The notes under the pieces: generated by a model
The model's input: the letters and a program-made list of their open reading frames with translations, nothing else
The model's database searches: none
What the model was told of the DNA's origin: nothing
Position numbers and translations under genes: made by a program
Part shown: positions 52,852 through 61,492 of the stretch, in pieces
Layout: every line of letters begins with the position of its first letter
How positions within the stretch are numbered: the stretch's first letter is position 1
Source of the DNA: an uncultured Porphyromonadaceae bacterium
Lineage (GTDB): Bacteria; Bacteroidota; Bacteroidia; Bacteroidales; Muribaculaceae
DNA: 64,000 bases
NCBI GenBank assembly: GCA_937892215.1
Contig: CALAVE010000052.1
Coordinates: 11,727 to 75,726, forward strand
Direction: 5' to 3'

Positions 52852-53628
52852 TTAGCCTTTCAGACGCATCATCAGTTCGTCAAAGTCCACTTCATGAGCG
52901 TCAAACTCGGGGCCTTCTACGCACACAAAGCGGGTTCGGCCGCCCACTGTCACGCGGCAGGCTCCGCACATTCCGGTGCCGTCCACCATTATCGCGTTGA
53001 GCGACGCCTCGGTGGGCACCTCGTATTTCTTCGTCAGCAGCGACACGAATTTCATCATCACGGCCGGCCCTATCGTCACCACTTTGTCCACGTGCTCGCG
53101 GGTGAGAACTTCCTCCACGCCCACGGTCACTAAGCCCTGCTTGCCGTAACTGCCGTCATCGGTCATTATCAGCACGTCGTCGCTCCACTGGCGCACTTCG
53201 TCCTCCAGAATTATCAGGTCCTTGCTTCGCCCGGCCAGCACACTCACCACGCGGTTGCCGGCCTGCTTCATGGCCTTGATTATGGGCAGTAGCGGAGCCA
53301 CGCCCACACCACCGCCGCAGCACAGTACCGTCCCATACTTCTCTATACGTGTGGCCTGCCCCAGCGGACCCACCACGTCGGTCAGTTCATCGCCCTCGTT
53401 GAGGGCACATATCTTACGCGTGGAATCGCCCACCGCCTGTATCACCAGCGTAATGCTGCCGCGACGCTCGTCCGAGTCCACTATCGTAAGCGGTATGCGC
53501 TCGCCTTCTACGCCTGTGCGTACTATCACAAAGTGACCCGCACGCCTGGTCTTGGCTATCATGGGTGCCTCCACTTCCATTCTCACCACATTGGCCGAGA
53601 AATGTTCTTTTCTTAAAATCTTGTTCAT
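52852..53628 (-). CDS. NfnA-type sulfide/dihydroorotate dehydrogenase-like FAD/NAD-binding protein
   Basis: A 258-residue ferredoxin-NADP reductase family protein. It has an N-terminal FAD-binding barrel (HFVIVRTGVEGERIPLTIVD), the NAD-binding loop CCGGGVGVAPLLPIIKAMKQAGN, and a C-terminal [2Fe-2S] cysteine set (DGTGMCGACRVTVGG, then FVCVEGPEFDAH). This matches NfnA/SudB and PyrK-like subunits. Together with the downstream gene it should form a cytoplasmic NADH-dependent reduced ferredoxin:NADP+ oxidoreductase. It starts 28 bp after the lptD-like gene ends, so all three genes are probably on one transcript. Confidence 0.9.
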   Translation of the reverse strand: MNKILRKEHFSANVVRMEVEAPMIAKTRRAGHFVIVRTGVEGERIPLTIVDSDERRGSITLVIQAVGDSTRKICALNEGDELTDVVGPLGQATRIEKYGTVLCCGGGVGVAPLLPIIKAMKQAGNRVVSVLAGRSKDLIILEDEVRQWSDDVLIMTDDGSYGKQGLVTVGVEEVLTREHVDKVVTIGPAVMMKFVSLLTKKYEVPTEASLNAIMVDGTGMCGACRVTVGGRTRFVCVEGPEFDAHEVDFDELMMRLKG

Positions 53629-53656
53629 TATGGTAGTTTCTTTATTCGTTTCTTTA

Positions 53657-56491
53657 TCAGTACCAGTTCACGCCGTTATTGGAACTGGACCGCTTGTCAT
53701 ATTTCAGGTCGCTCAGCAGCGACGACTTCACCGCTATGTGGAAATTATACGATTTGTAGGGGCCCACAGGCACGAAACTCGCGCTCATGGTGAAGCAGTG
53801 CATCTCGCGGGATACCGTGCAGTTCATGTAGGCCAGTTTGTGAGTGTCGAAGTTGTAACTGGCCGAGAAGTTGATGTTCCAGTTCTCAGTGGGCCGGATG
53901 TTACCGTTGAAACTCAGGTTTTGTGTAAACTTGCCTTTGTACTCCATCTTATTCTTGTCGAACTCACCGTAGCCGTAGTTCACTGAGTAGTTCACCGTCA
54001 GGCTCCACGGGCACTTCCATTTCAGGTAACCGTCCTGGTTCAGGTCATATCGCGGCGCGTTGGGGTCGGATTTCTCATCGCTGTCACGGCCCTGATTACG
54101 ACTGCCGTTATAGCGGCTGTTCTGCTGAGTGTTGTCATCTTTCTTCTCGTCTTTCTTGTCTTTCTTCTTGCCGAACCATTTCTTGAATGTGTCGTTGTTG
54201 AAGGTATAGGAGAACGAGGTTCCGGTGCTCGACAGTCGGCCCCAGCCGCCCCCGTGCGTCAAGCGCAGTTTGTTCACTCTCACAGGGTTACCATACTCGT
54301 TCAACTCATATTTATACACGTCCCACGTCGCACTCAGATTCAAGTTGAAGCCTTTCATCAGGCGCAGCATTATCGACGTGTTCAGGTTGCTCCACCGCAG
54401 CGAGTCGGCCGCGAAGTTATACGACTGGCTCAGCGTCAGGTTCTCTATCAGCGATATCTTCTTGTAACCGGTGCTGTCCTGGTCGCTCTTCACCTTGGCC
54501 TCCAGGTTGTTGGCAATATTGAACGACAGTATGCCCGACTTGCCCGAACCCGGCGAACCGTACACACCATGCTGGAACTTGTTGTAGTGGCACTCCTGCT
54601 CCACTCCGTTGGCGTCGGTATAACTGTACGTGCCCCAGTACCCCCAGAACTTGCTGCCGAAATCGGGTGCCGCCGAGAAACTTATGGTGGGCGTTATCAC
54701 ATGGCGTATCATCTGCACCTTGTCGCCCAGGAATTTCAGCGGCTTGAAGAAGCCGTAAATCTTCGTGCTCAGCGACAGCGACGCGCTGAAGTCAAACAGG
54801 TTGTAGAACCCGTAGGTCGTGTCGCGCACCACGGCACTCGCCACCGGATCCCACGACTGCTTGATTCTGCTCGTGTACATTCTGTCGTTAATCGTGATAT
54901 TCGGCGTTATATTGAAGTATTTCAGCACGTTAAACGTGGCCAAAACGGGCAGTGTATGACTTATTCCGTTGCGCCAGTCTTTCACCAGACTCTTCTTGAA
55001 AAACTCGTTCTGCTTCGCCGTCAACTGGTTCTGTAACTTTCCCGTGTATAAAATCTTTATCTTCTCGTACCACCTCTCGTCGCCCACCATGTGCTTTCGC
55101 TTGAACGGAGCCACCTGGCTCAGCGTCACGGTCAGGTTCGGAAACGACACGCTCAGCGTGGAGTCGGCCGTGCGCTGCGATATGTTGGCCGTGGTAGATA
55201 TGCTCCACTTGGAATTGGGAACCTTATACGTCATGTTCACCGTGCTGCTCTTGGTGTTCTCAGTGAACGAACTGCGGTAATAGTCGTCCAGATTGTTGCG
55301 CGAATAACCGCTCGTGGCAAAGTTCACGCTCGCCGAGAAACTCAGGAACGGATTTGCCTTCGCGTCCTGCGTGTGCGACCACTGCACACTGAAGTTGCGC
55401 ATCTTGTTATAGTCGGGGTCGCCTTTGTAGCCGTTCACCGTGGTCAGGTAGTTGATGCTCACGTTGCCGTTGAACTTATACCGCTTCGCGTAAGTTGACT
55501 GCGCGTGCACACCCCACGACCCCTTGGTGTAAATCTCACCGGTCAGCGCCAGGTCCACGTATTTGCTTATGGCGAAGTAATAGCCGCCGTTTCGGGCATA
55601 GAATCCGCGGTTATAGTCCTCGCCGAAAGTCGGTATCAGAATTCCGCTGCTATATTTTGTGGTAAACGGAAAGTAGGCAAACGGCACCGCTATGGGCAAC
55701 GGCAGGTCTTCCAGCACCATGTAGGCCGGGCCGGTAACTATGTTGCTCTTGGGCTTCACCTTTCCCTTGGTTATCTGTAGGTAGAAGTGTGGATGCTCAT
55801 GGTTGTCGCAGGTGGTGTATTTGCCATCCTTAATGTAGTACTGGTCGTCCTCCATCTTCTTGGTCTTGCCGCCTGTAAGATATCCCTCGCCCTGCTCGGT
55901 AATCACTCCTGTGATGTAGCCTTTCTTTGTCTTGAAATTGTAATTCATGGTCGTGGCTTGGTACTCGCCGCTGTTGTCCTTGAACACCGGATTGCCCTGC
56001 AGGTCGCCCACGCTGTCGGGTGTACCCACTGCATACACCTCGCTCTTGTCCATGCTCATCGTTATCTCATTGGCCTTCAAGTCTATCTGACCGTACTTGA
56101 TGGCTCCGTCACCATACATCCGAGCATCTTTCTTCCCGTAAAACACCACCGAGTCCGACGCCGTGAAGTTCACCACCGCGTCCAGGTCCACAAACTCCTT
56201 GATGAACCGCGAACTGTCCGCAGAACTGTCTCCCACACCGCCTTGCGCTCCGCGCCTGTGACGCGCTGACACAGGATGTCCCGCTCTGCGACTCACCGCA
56301 GTGCTGTCGCCTTGGTTCGCCACCACACTGTCGGCCTCGCTCGTCAGGCTGTCTGTCGGCACGGTGTCACGGGTGGCAACCGACACTCCGCCGGCCAGGT
56401 CTTGCCCTGCCATCGGCTGTGGGGACAACAACGAAAGCACTCCCATTACCAGGAGCATAAGCGTCAACAATATGTGCTGTCGTAGTCGCAA
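53657..56491 (-). CDS. LptD-like lipopolysaccharide assembly outer-membrane protein
   Basis: A 944-residue exported protein with a signal peptide-like N-terminus (HILLTLMLLVMGVLSLLS). An OstA/LptA-like beta-jellyroll region follows (about 115-260, with YGQIDLKANEITMSMDKSEVYAVG). A long C-terminal barrel region then runs about 280-944, full of aromatic alternating strands (GFYARNGGYYFAISKYVDL). This architecture is LptD, which inserts lipopolysaccharide into the outer leaflet. Length is normal for Bacteroidetes LptD. A low-complexity charged stretch (KKKDKKDEKKDDNTQQNSRY, about 775-795) sits in a loop of the barrel. It has its own consensus promoter. Confidence 0.88.
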   Translation of the reverse strand: MRLRQHILLTLMLLVMGVLSLLSPQPMAGQDLAGGVSVATRDTVPTDSLTSEADSVVANQGDSTAVSRRAGHPVSARHRRGAQGGVGDSSADSSRFIKEFVDLDAVVNFTASDSVVFYGKKDARMYGDGAIKYGQIDLKANEITMSMDKSEVYAVGTPDSVGDLQGNPVFKDNSGEYQATTMNYNFKTKKGYITGVITEQGEGYLTGGKTKKMEDDQYYIKDGKYTTCDNHEHPHFYLQITKGKVKPKSNIVTGPAYMVLEDLPLPIAVPFAYFPFTTKYSSGILIPTFGEDYNRGFYARNGGYYFAISKYVDLALTGEIYTKGSWGVHAQSTYAKRYKFNGNVSINYLTTVNGYKGDPDYNKMRNFSVQWSHTQDAKANPFLSFSASVNFATSGYSRNNLDDYYRSSFTENTKSSTVNMTYKVPNSKWSISTTANISQRTADSTLSVSFPNLTVTLSQVAPFKRKHMVGDERWYEKIKILYTGKLQNQLTAKQNEFFKKSLVKDWRNGISHTLPVLATFNVLKYFNITPNITINDRMYTSRIKQSWDPVASAVVRDTTYGFYNLFDFSASLSLSTKIYGFFKPLKFLGDKVQMIRHVITPTISFSAAPDFGSKFWGYWGTYSYTDANGVEQECHYNKFQHGVYGSPGSGKSGILSFNIANNLEAKVKSDQDSTGYKKISLIENLTLSQSYNFAADSLRWSNLNTSIMLRLMKGFNLNLSATWDVYKYELNEYGNPVRVNKLRLTHGGGWGRLSSTGTSFSYTFNNDTFKKWFGKKKDKKDEKKDDNTQQNSRYNGSRNQGRDSDEKSDPNAPRYDLNQDGYLKWKCPWSLTVNYSVNYGYGEFDKNKMEYKGKFTQNLSFNGNIRPTENWNINFSASYNFDTHKLAYMNCTVSREMHCFTMSASFVPVGPYKSYNFHIAVKSSLLSDLKYDKRSSSNNGVNWY

Positions 56492-56563
56492 AGCGCTTTC
56501 TTGCAGTTTTGGTGAGTTCCTTAAATCAACTCATGTTGATTTACAAAACACTACTTTAACCTG

Positions 56564-56594
56564 CAAAGTTAAGCATTTCTCTTTAGCGAGCCAA
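56564..56594 (-). promoter_or_regulatory. Promoter of the lptD-nfn operon
   Basis: On the minus strand TTG (56594-56592), a 20-nt spacer, then TAACTTTG (56571-56564): a full consensus match. A small hairpin (ATCAAC-TCAT-GTTGAT, 56525-56540) lies in the 65-nt leader. Confidence 0.7.
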
Positions 56595-56660
56595 CAACTC
56601 GCCCTCTAATTAACGCTATTTTACACTCCATTACGGAATTTACAGATCTCTCATAAATAC

Positions 56661-56700
56661 ACTCACCGCCACTTCCCGTCACTCACCGCCACTTCCCGTC
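56661..56700. repeat. Tandem duplication of 20 bp at the end of the HD gene
   Basis: ACTCACCGCCACTTCCCGTC occurs twice in a row and runs into the stop codon of the HD-domain gene at 56699. It looks like a recent duplication and does not change the protein. Confidence 0.85.
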
Positions 56701-57256
56701 ACTCCCCGAATTCTGCGTGCAACTTGTCGAACCGAGCCAGCGATGCCTCACCGAAGGCCGCCATCTGCGCGCGCACGCGTTCCACACTCCGAGCCGACTC
56801 GCCCAGGTGCGACTTGCTGAAAAACTTGTCGGCATAGCACACCACGCGCTCCTCCGTGCTCACCGGCACCAGGTCTCTGTGTGGCAGAGGTAAGCCGCGG
56901 CTCACTATATCCTCGCAAGTTAAGCCGCTACCGGTATGCCTTTCGCACACCAGCGCATGCCGCGGCAGCCCCAGCGTGTCCAGCATCTCGCGTCCCAGCA
57001 CGCCGTGCCTTATGTATGGCTCCGTACCATGGCAATGTATGCCCGGCGCGTCCACGCATATTATGCCTATGTCGTGAAGCATAGCCGATTCCCACACAAA
57101 TTCCTCATCCACTGTCACTCCCCTCTTCTTCAGCCGTGCGCACACCTCCACCGAAAGTTGCGCCACTTGCTCACTATGAACAATAAGCACGTGCTCAAGT
57201 TCGCTTCCTGCCTCATAGTACGTGCCTATTATTTTTCTTATCTCCGCCTGGGTCAT
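56699..57256 (-). CDS. HD-domain phosphohydrolase-like protein
   Basis: A 185-residue HD-superfamily protein. The metal-binding residues are in LIVHSEQVAQLSVEVC and ESAMLHDIGIICVDAPGIHCHG (the HD pair), with further His in IRHGVLGREML and ERHTGSGLT. Relatives are annotated as phosphohydrolases acting on nucleotides or small phosphates; the actual substrate is unknown. The ATG overlaps the stop of the aminotransferase gene by 4 bp (ATGA), so it is translationally coupled. The meaning of that link is unclear. Confidence 0.85.
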   Translation of the reverse strand: MTQAEIRKIIGTYYEAGSELEHVLIVHSEQVAQLSVEVCARLKKRGVTVDEEFVWESAMLHDIGIICVDAPGIHCHGTEPYIRHGVLGREMLDTLGLPRHALVCERHTGSGLTCEDIVSRGLPLPHRDLVPVSTEERVVCYADKFFSKSHLGESARSVERVRAQMAAFGEASLARFDKLHAEFGE

Positions 57257-58293
57257 AGTTTCACCTCATGCATCCAGCCGTAAACATCAGGCTCACGCCC
57301 GTACTGAATTGCGCGCAATTTCTCGTATATGGCCGTAGTCACAGGGCCGGGCTTACCGTCTTTCGCTATCACGTAGTGCACGTCGTTGTCGCTGTCATAC
57401 ACCTCGCTGATGGGCGACGCCACGGCTGCCGTTCCGCACTCGGCGGCCTCGTCCACCTCACGCAGTTCCTTCGGTGGTATCGGCCGGCACTCCACCTCCA
57501 GACCCATGTCACGGGCTATCTGTTGCATACTCATGTTGGTGATACTGGGCAGGATGCAGTTCGACTTGGGTGTTATGTATTTATTCCCTTTTATTGCGAA
57601 GAAATTTGCCGCGCCGCACTCATCAATATACTTCTTTTCTTTCGGATCAAGGAAAAGAACTGCCGAGTAACCCTCGCGCTTGGCTCGCATCGTGGCCACA
57701 AGGCCGCCGGCATAGTTTCCGCCCACTTTCCACCGTCCGGTGCCACATGGTGCGGCGCGGTCGTATTCTCTGTAAATCACCACCTTCGTCGGCTTGAAGC
57801 CGTCGGGGAAATATGGTCCCACGGGGGTGCCGAACAGTATGAACAGATAGTCATCGGCAGCACGTACGCCCACACGAGCCGTGGTTCCTATCTCCAGCGG
57901 ACGCAGATAGAACGAACTGCCGCTCTCATACGGCGGCACGAAGCGCTCGTTCAGCCTCACCACCATTTCCATCATTTCCACGAATCGCTCCGCCGGTAGC
58001 GGCACCATATTCAGCCCTTTAGCACTCTCTATGATGCGCTTGGCGTTCTCTTCCGGACGGAATATCCTGATTTTACCATCCACTCCTCTGAAGGCTTTCT
58101 GACCCTCAAATATCTCCTGACCGTAATGCAGGCTCGTCGCGGCGATGTGAAGATCCACAGTCTCACTGTCGCTCACAGCTATCTCACCCCACTCTCCGTT
58201 GGTGTATGCGCAGCGAACGTTATAGTCCGTTTTTATGTACCCGAATGGGATATGAGCCCAGTCTATATCAGGACTCTCATGCCTTTTCTTCAT
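57253..58293 (-). CDS. ilvE: Branched-chain amino acid aminotransferase
   Basis: A 346-residue fold-type IV PLP enzyme that makes or degrades Leu, Ile and Val. Blocks present are AATSLHYGQEIFEGQKAFRG, FYLRPLEIGTT, CGTGRWKVGGNYAGGLVA (with the PLP lysine) and YIDECGAANFFAI. These are typical of the BCAT group with a longer N-terminus. I use ATG at 58293 (MKKRHESPDIDWAHIPFGYIKTDYN); a GTG nine codons upstream is possible. The gene is coupled to the HD-domain gene downstream. Confidence 0.94.
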   Translation of the reverse strand: MKKRHESPDIDWAHIPFGYIKTDYNVRCAYTNGEWGEIAVSDSETVDLHIAATSLHYGQEIFEGQKAFRGVDGKIRIFRPEENAKRIIESAKGLNMVPLPAERFVEMMEMVVRLNERFVPPYESGSSFYLRPLEIGTTARVGVRAADDYLFILFGTPVGPYFPDGFKPTKVVIYREYDRAAPCGTGRWKVGGNYAGGLVATMRAKREGYSAVLFLDPKEKKYIDECGAANFFAIKGNKYITPKSNCILPSITNMSMQQIARDMGLEVECRPIPPKELREVDEAAECGTAAVASPISEVYDSDNDVHYVIAKDGKPGPVTTAIYEKLRAIQYGREPDVYGWMHEVKL

Positions 58294-58354
58294 TCTCTTT
58301 TCCTCCGTTTTGGGACTCACGCCCTCGCTTTCCCCGCTGACGCCTCTTTCGCGA

Positions 58355-58690
58355 TCATAACGCCACTTTCTGCGTTATGTTTCCTATCTTCACTATGTAA
58401 ACGCCGCGGGAATTTATCTTCAGTTCCGACGTGCCGGGATTCAGCGTCGCCTGAGACACTAACTGACCAAGTATCGTAAACACTCGCACCTGTATCTTGT
58501 GCGGAGTCTTTATCGTTATCGTGCCCGTACTGCTGTTGCTATATATCTCCACGCCGTCGGTCTGCGAGGGGTCTATCAGCATCCGGCCCATCGCCTTCTG
58601 ATTAGTGTCACGCCACTGCAACTGCCCATCGGCCTGATTCCAGCCGGCAAGCAGCATCGTAAGCGATAATATCATCAGAAGTCGTTTCAT
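58355..58690 (-). CDS. Small secreted protein consisting mainly of a type IX sorting domain
   Basis: A 111-residue protein with a signal peptide (MKRLLMILSLTMLLAGWNQADG) and a C-terminal type A sorting domain of type IX secretion. The pattern is VEIYSNSSTGTITIKT, then VRVFTILGQLVSQATLNPG and a final NSRGVYIVKIGNITQKVAL. Between them only about 25 residues (LQWRDTNQKAMGRMLIDPSQ) remain as cargo. Such domains target proteins through the type IX secretion system, after which the domain is usually removed. It stands alone between two minus-strand genes. It may be a real mini-protein or the tail of a larger gene that was lost. Confidence 0.78.
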   Translation of the reverse strand: MKRLLMILSLTMLLAGWNQADGQLQWRDTNQKAMGRMLIDPSQTDGVEIYSNSSTGTITIKTPHKIQVRVFTILGQLVSQATLNPGTSELKINSRGVYIVKIGNITQKVAL

Positions 58691-58907
58691 TTCTAATTCT
58701 TAATTTTTGCCTTTAATTTGCAAATATAGTTACTTTTTTACAAATACCGAAAGTAACATCACCTTTTTCACATTTTTTATCTATCTTTTTCGCGTTTAGA
58801 TTCCACTTGACCCGGCTCTCTCCCTCGCTAAGAATGTCAAAGCGGTGGACCACACAGAACGCTCTGCATGGCTCACCGCACGCTATCGCTAATGTTAGTT
58901 TCCTCTC

Positions 58908-59390
58908 TTAGAACTTGTAGAGTGCGCCCAGACCGAACACCGCCTGGTCATACGTGCTAACAAGCGTATACTTGAACTCTGCCGCTAGCGAGAAATGGCT
59001 GTTTATCGCAAACTCCGCTCCGGCACCAACGTTCATTCCAAACTTGCCGTCACTCTTACGACCCAATATATGACCGTCATTATACACCGGGCTCACGTAT
59101 GTAAAGCCGGCCAGAGGGTACAGATTGAATCTCTCACCCACCTTGAACACATAATGGGCATTAAAGTTCAGTTCCCATTCGTGAACATTGTCCTTCTTGA
59201 AGAAATAATTAAACCCGGCCTCTGCGCGAAGTCCCTTAACTATAAATAGTTGATACTTTGCACCGATACCCACGCTCTTTATGCCGGTTCCATAAAGCAC
59301 CTGTGCGCCCACGGCCATCGGACCAACTTCTGCCTTCACGCTGGCAACGCTCATCAGCACTGCAATTGCCACCAATAAAATCTTCTTCAT
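58908..59390 (-). CDS. Small outer-membrane beta-barrel protein (porin-like fold)
   Basis: A 160-residue exported protein with a signal peptide (MKKILLVAIAVLMSVASVKA). About eight alternating-pattern strands follow (GIGAKYQLFIVKGLRAEAGFNYFF, ELNFNAHYVFKVGERFNLYPLAGFTYVS), ending in Phe as a barrel-insertion signal. It matches the outer-membrane beta-barrel group of the OmpA/OmpX-like kind. No periplasmic domain is present. Function (porin, adhesin or stress barrel) is unknown. It is monocistronic. Confidence 0.83.
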   Translation of the reverse strand: MKKILLVAIAVLMSVASVKAEVGPMAVGAQVLYGTGIKSVGIGAKYQLFIVKGLRAEAGFNYFFKKDNVHEWELNFNAHYVFKVGERFNLYPLAGFTYVSPVYNDGHILGRKSDGKFGMNVGAGAEFAINSHFSLAAEFKYTLVSTYDQAVFGLGALYKF

Positions 59391-59611
59391 TGCTTTCTTA
59401 TTTTTTTGTTAGTAATTTGTTTTCGTAATTTACAAATGCAAAATAAACCATAAAACTTTACATTTCCAAATTATTCCCCACTTTTTTCACAAAAAATATT
59501 GGATATTCACATTTTCCACCACTCTGCTAATCTCCCACACGGGAAAAAAGTGATTACTCATGCCGATTAATAAATTATCGCCCATTGCTTGCCGCCGCAG
59601 ATGATGACGCT

Positions 59612-59830
59612 CGATATTGGCATGTCTGAGAGGCATCTACAGAATCATGGAGCGTGCGTACTCTGGCACGCAACGTTGGCTCTCAGTACTATCACCGAGT
59701 ACTGCAATCGCCCGGATAAGAGGTCGTTGTTAATAAAACGCTGCAACTCACTGCACCATTGAAAGACGAAGTCGGTGGCCTCGCTTCTCTATTCGCTAAA
59801 TTTGAATTCACTTATTAGGACTCGTTTCTC
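59612..59830 (+). pseudogene. Remnant of a YhcG/DUF1016-family gene
   Basis: No intact frame exists here. Reading the frame of TGG at 59618 gives WHV-stop-EASTESWSVRTLARNVG followed by SQYYHRVLQSP, closely resembling the DUF1016 N-terminal region of YhcG-type PDDEXK nuclease-family proteins. Stops at 59627, 59717 and 59816 break it. The further text (LTAPLKDEVGGLASLF) is also family-like. The rest of the gene is gone. The remaining bases of the 59391-59850 gap show nothing else recognisable. The remnant suggests old accessory DNA next to the also broken GxxExxY gene. Confidence 0.5.
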
Positions 59831-59850
59831 GAGAAATCGCACAAATCTCT

Positions 59851-60276
59851 TTACAACAACTTCACTTTGTCAATGATGCATGTCTTTGGGTTGCGGTGAT
59901 ACCATTCTGAGTAAAGTCCATCGGGACTGAAATTAATAAGCATACCGAATGGTAAATGAGTAAGATTCATATAATTCCAAAGTTGGCGGCGGTTGGGCGT
60001 GCCAATATGTGTAATGGCTTTCAGTTCGACAATGATGTTGCCGTCAATCACCAAATCCATCCTTTAGGTCTGGTCAAGTTGCACGTCATCCCGGTAAATT
60101 GGCAGGAACACCTGACGCTCAACCTTGTGCCCTTGTTGTTCCAGAAGATATTTAAGTGCTGCCTCGTATGCCGAGTCCAAAAGTCCATATCGATATTTGC
60201 TATGCACCTTCATTGCCACTCCTGTTATTTCACGGAAAAACTCATATTTCTCGTTATATTCAGCAATCAAATCCAT
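59851..60276 (-). pseudogene. GxxExxY-family protein interrupted by a nonsense codon
   Basis: Two minus-strand pieces in the same frame make one about 141-residue GxxExxY (PDDEXK-like) protein. Piece 1 has YGLLDSAYEAALKYLLEQQGHKVERQV (motif form GLLDSAY); it ends at TAA (60066-60064). Piece 2 continues MDLVIDGNIIVELKAITHIGTPNRRQLWNYMN and FGMLINFSPDG. Family members usually have Tyr-Arg at the stop position (YRxDLVV), so a single TAT/TAC to TAA change explains it. Everything else looks intact, implying recent loss. The family's cellular role is unknown. Confidence 0.75.
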
Positions 60277-60431
60277 CTGAAAGCATATTTGTTAGATTTG
60301 TAAAGATTTGTAAGATTTCTACCCGTAGGGCACTCCTTATTGTTCGCTAAATCCCGATTTATCTAATTAATGAAACGTTGTAACGATACGATTATTTTCC
60401 TTATCAACGTATCTTTCACAAAGCGTACCTG

Positions 60432-61469
60432 TCACTCGCCCAGGGTCTTATGCGTGCGGCTCATAAACGTGTTGTATTCCCCTTTCGAGTCGGCTCGCAG
60501 CAAGTCCTCGCGCCCCTCCGGTATCAGCACGTAATTCTCACCTCCCATGCGCGGCTTCTGCACGAAGAACAACTTGCACTCCGCGTCTCGCACCTCGGGA
60601 CGGTCGCCCGATACATCTATCCTCACCTTTATCATCGCACCGCCGCGGCTGTCTATCGTTGTCTGGTTAGAAATAAAGTTCCCCAGACTATATACCACCA
60701 GCACCCGCTTCCCGTGCTCCGGGCTGTAGCGTATCTCCCACGGCTCCACCACGTGCGGATGATTGCCTATTATCAGATCCACGCCCTCGCCCACGAGGAA
60801 GTCGGCCAGGTTCTTCTGCTCCTGAACTGGCTTTAGCATATATTCTATGCCCCAGTGCATGCACACGCACAGCATCTGCGCGCCGGCCTTGCGGGCTGCC
60901 GCTATGTCGGCCTTTATCCGCTTCTTGTCTATTATGTCCACCACAGCATCGCCCTGAATGGGGATTCCGTTGGTCCCGTAGGTGTACGACAGGAATCCTA
61001 TCTTCACGCCTTTCACGTCCACCACCAGCGGTAACGCTCGCTCTCGCTCTGCCTTGTTCCTGTAGGTCCCCGCGTGAGCCACACCCAGGCGGTCCAGAAC
61101 GTCAAGGGTCCGCTTCAGTCCGCTGTCCCGCCGGTCCAGACAGTGATTGTTGGCCGTGGTAAACAGGTCAAAGCCCACGCGCCGCAGTTCCGCCGCATAC
61201 TCGTCGGGGGCGCTGAAGGCCGGATAGCCGCTGTAGGGTGTCCCGCCCAGCGGACACTCCAGATTCACCACAGCGTAATCCGCGCCTTTGATGTCGTCTT
61301 CCACATATTTGAAACAGGGGGTGTAATCGTAGGTCCCGTCGGCCTGACGTGCAGCCTTTATCTGCGGCCCGTGCTGCATGGCGTCGCCCACAAAGGCCAT
61401 CTCTATGCTGAAATTCCCCTCCAGCAGCGACAACAGCGACAACAGCATTATGCACAGCGTTCCATTCAT
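60432..61469 (-). CDS. CapA-family protein (metallophosphatase-like)
   Basis: A 345-residue exported protein of the CapA/PgsA family, named for poly-gamma-glutamate synthesis but widespread without capsule function. The signal-like N-terminus is MNGTLCIMLLSLLSLLEG. Conserved blocks are IEMAFVGDAMQHGPQI, YAVVNLECPLGG, FDLFTTANNHCLDRRDSGLKRTLDVLD, CVCMHWGIEYM and LIIGNHPHVVEPWEI. These give a calcineurin-like metal site. Most relatives are periplasmic; the substrate is unknown. It lies 23 bp after folD and is probably the last gene of the panD-ffh-folD run. Confidence 0.9.
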   Translation of the reverse strand: MNGTLCIMLLSLLSLLEGNFSIEMAFVGDAMQHGPQIKAARQADGTYDYTPCFKYVEDDIKGADYAVVNLECPLGGTPYSGYPAFSAPDEYAAELRRVGFDLFTTANNHCLDRRDSGLKRTLDVLDRLGVAHAGTYRNKAERERALPLVVDVKGVKIGFLSYTYGTNGIPIQGDAVVDIIDKKRIKADIAAARKAGAQMLCVCMHWGIEYMLKPVQEQKNLADFLVGEGVDLIIGNHPHVVEPWEIRYSPEHGKRVLVVYSLGNFISNQTTIDSRGGAMIKVRIDVSGDRPEVRDAECKLFFVQKPRMGGENYVLIPEGREDLLRADSKGEYNTFMSRTHKTLGE

Positions 61470-61492
61470 AGCGGTTTCTTGCCCTCAGCGGT

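Noticed and set aside
53552..56485. Several long plus-strand frames opposite lptD and nfnA
   Set aside because: They are shadows of GC-rich genes on the other strand with no family features.
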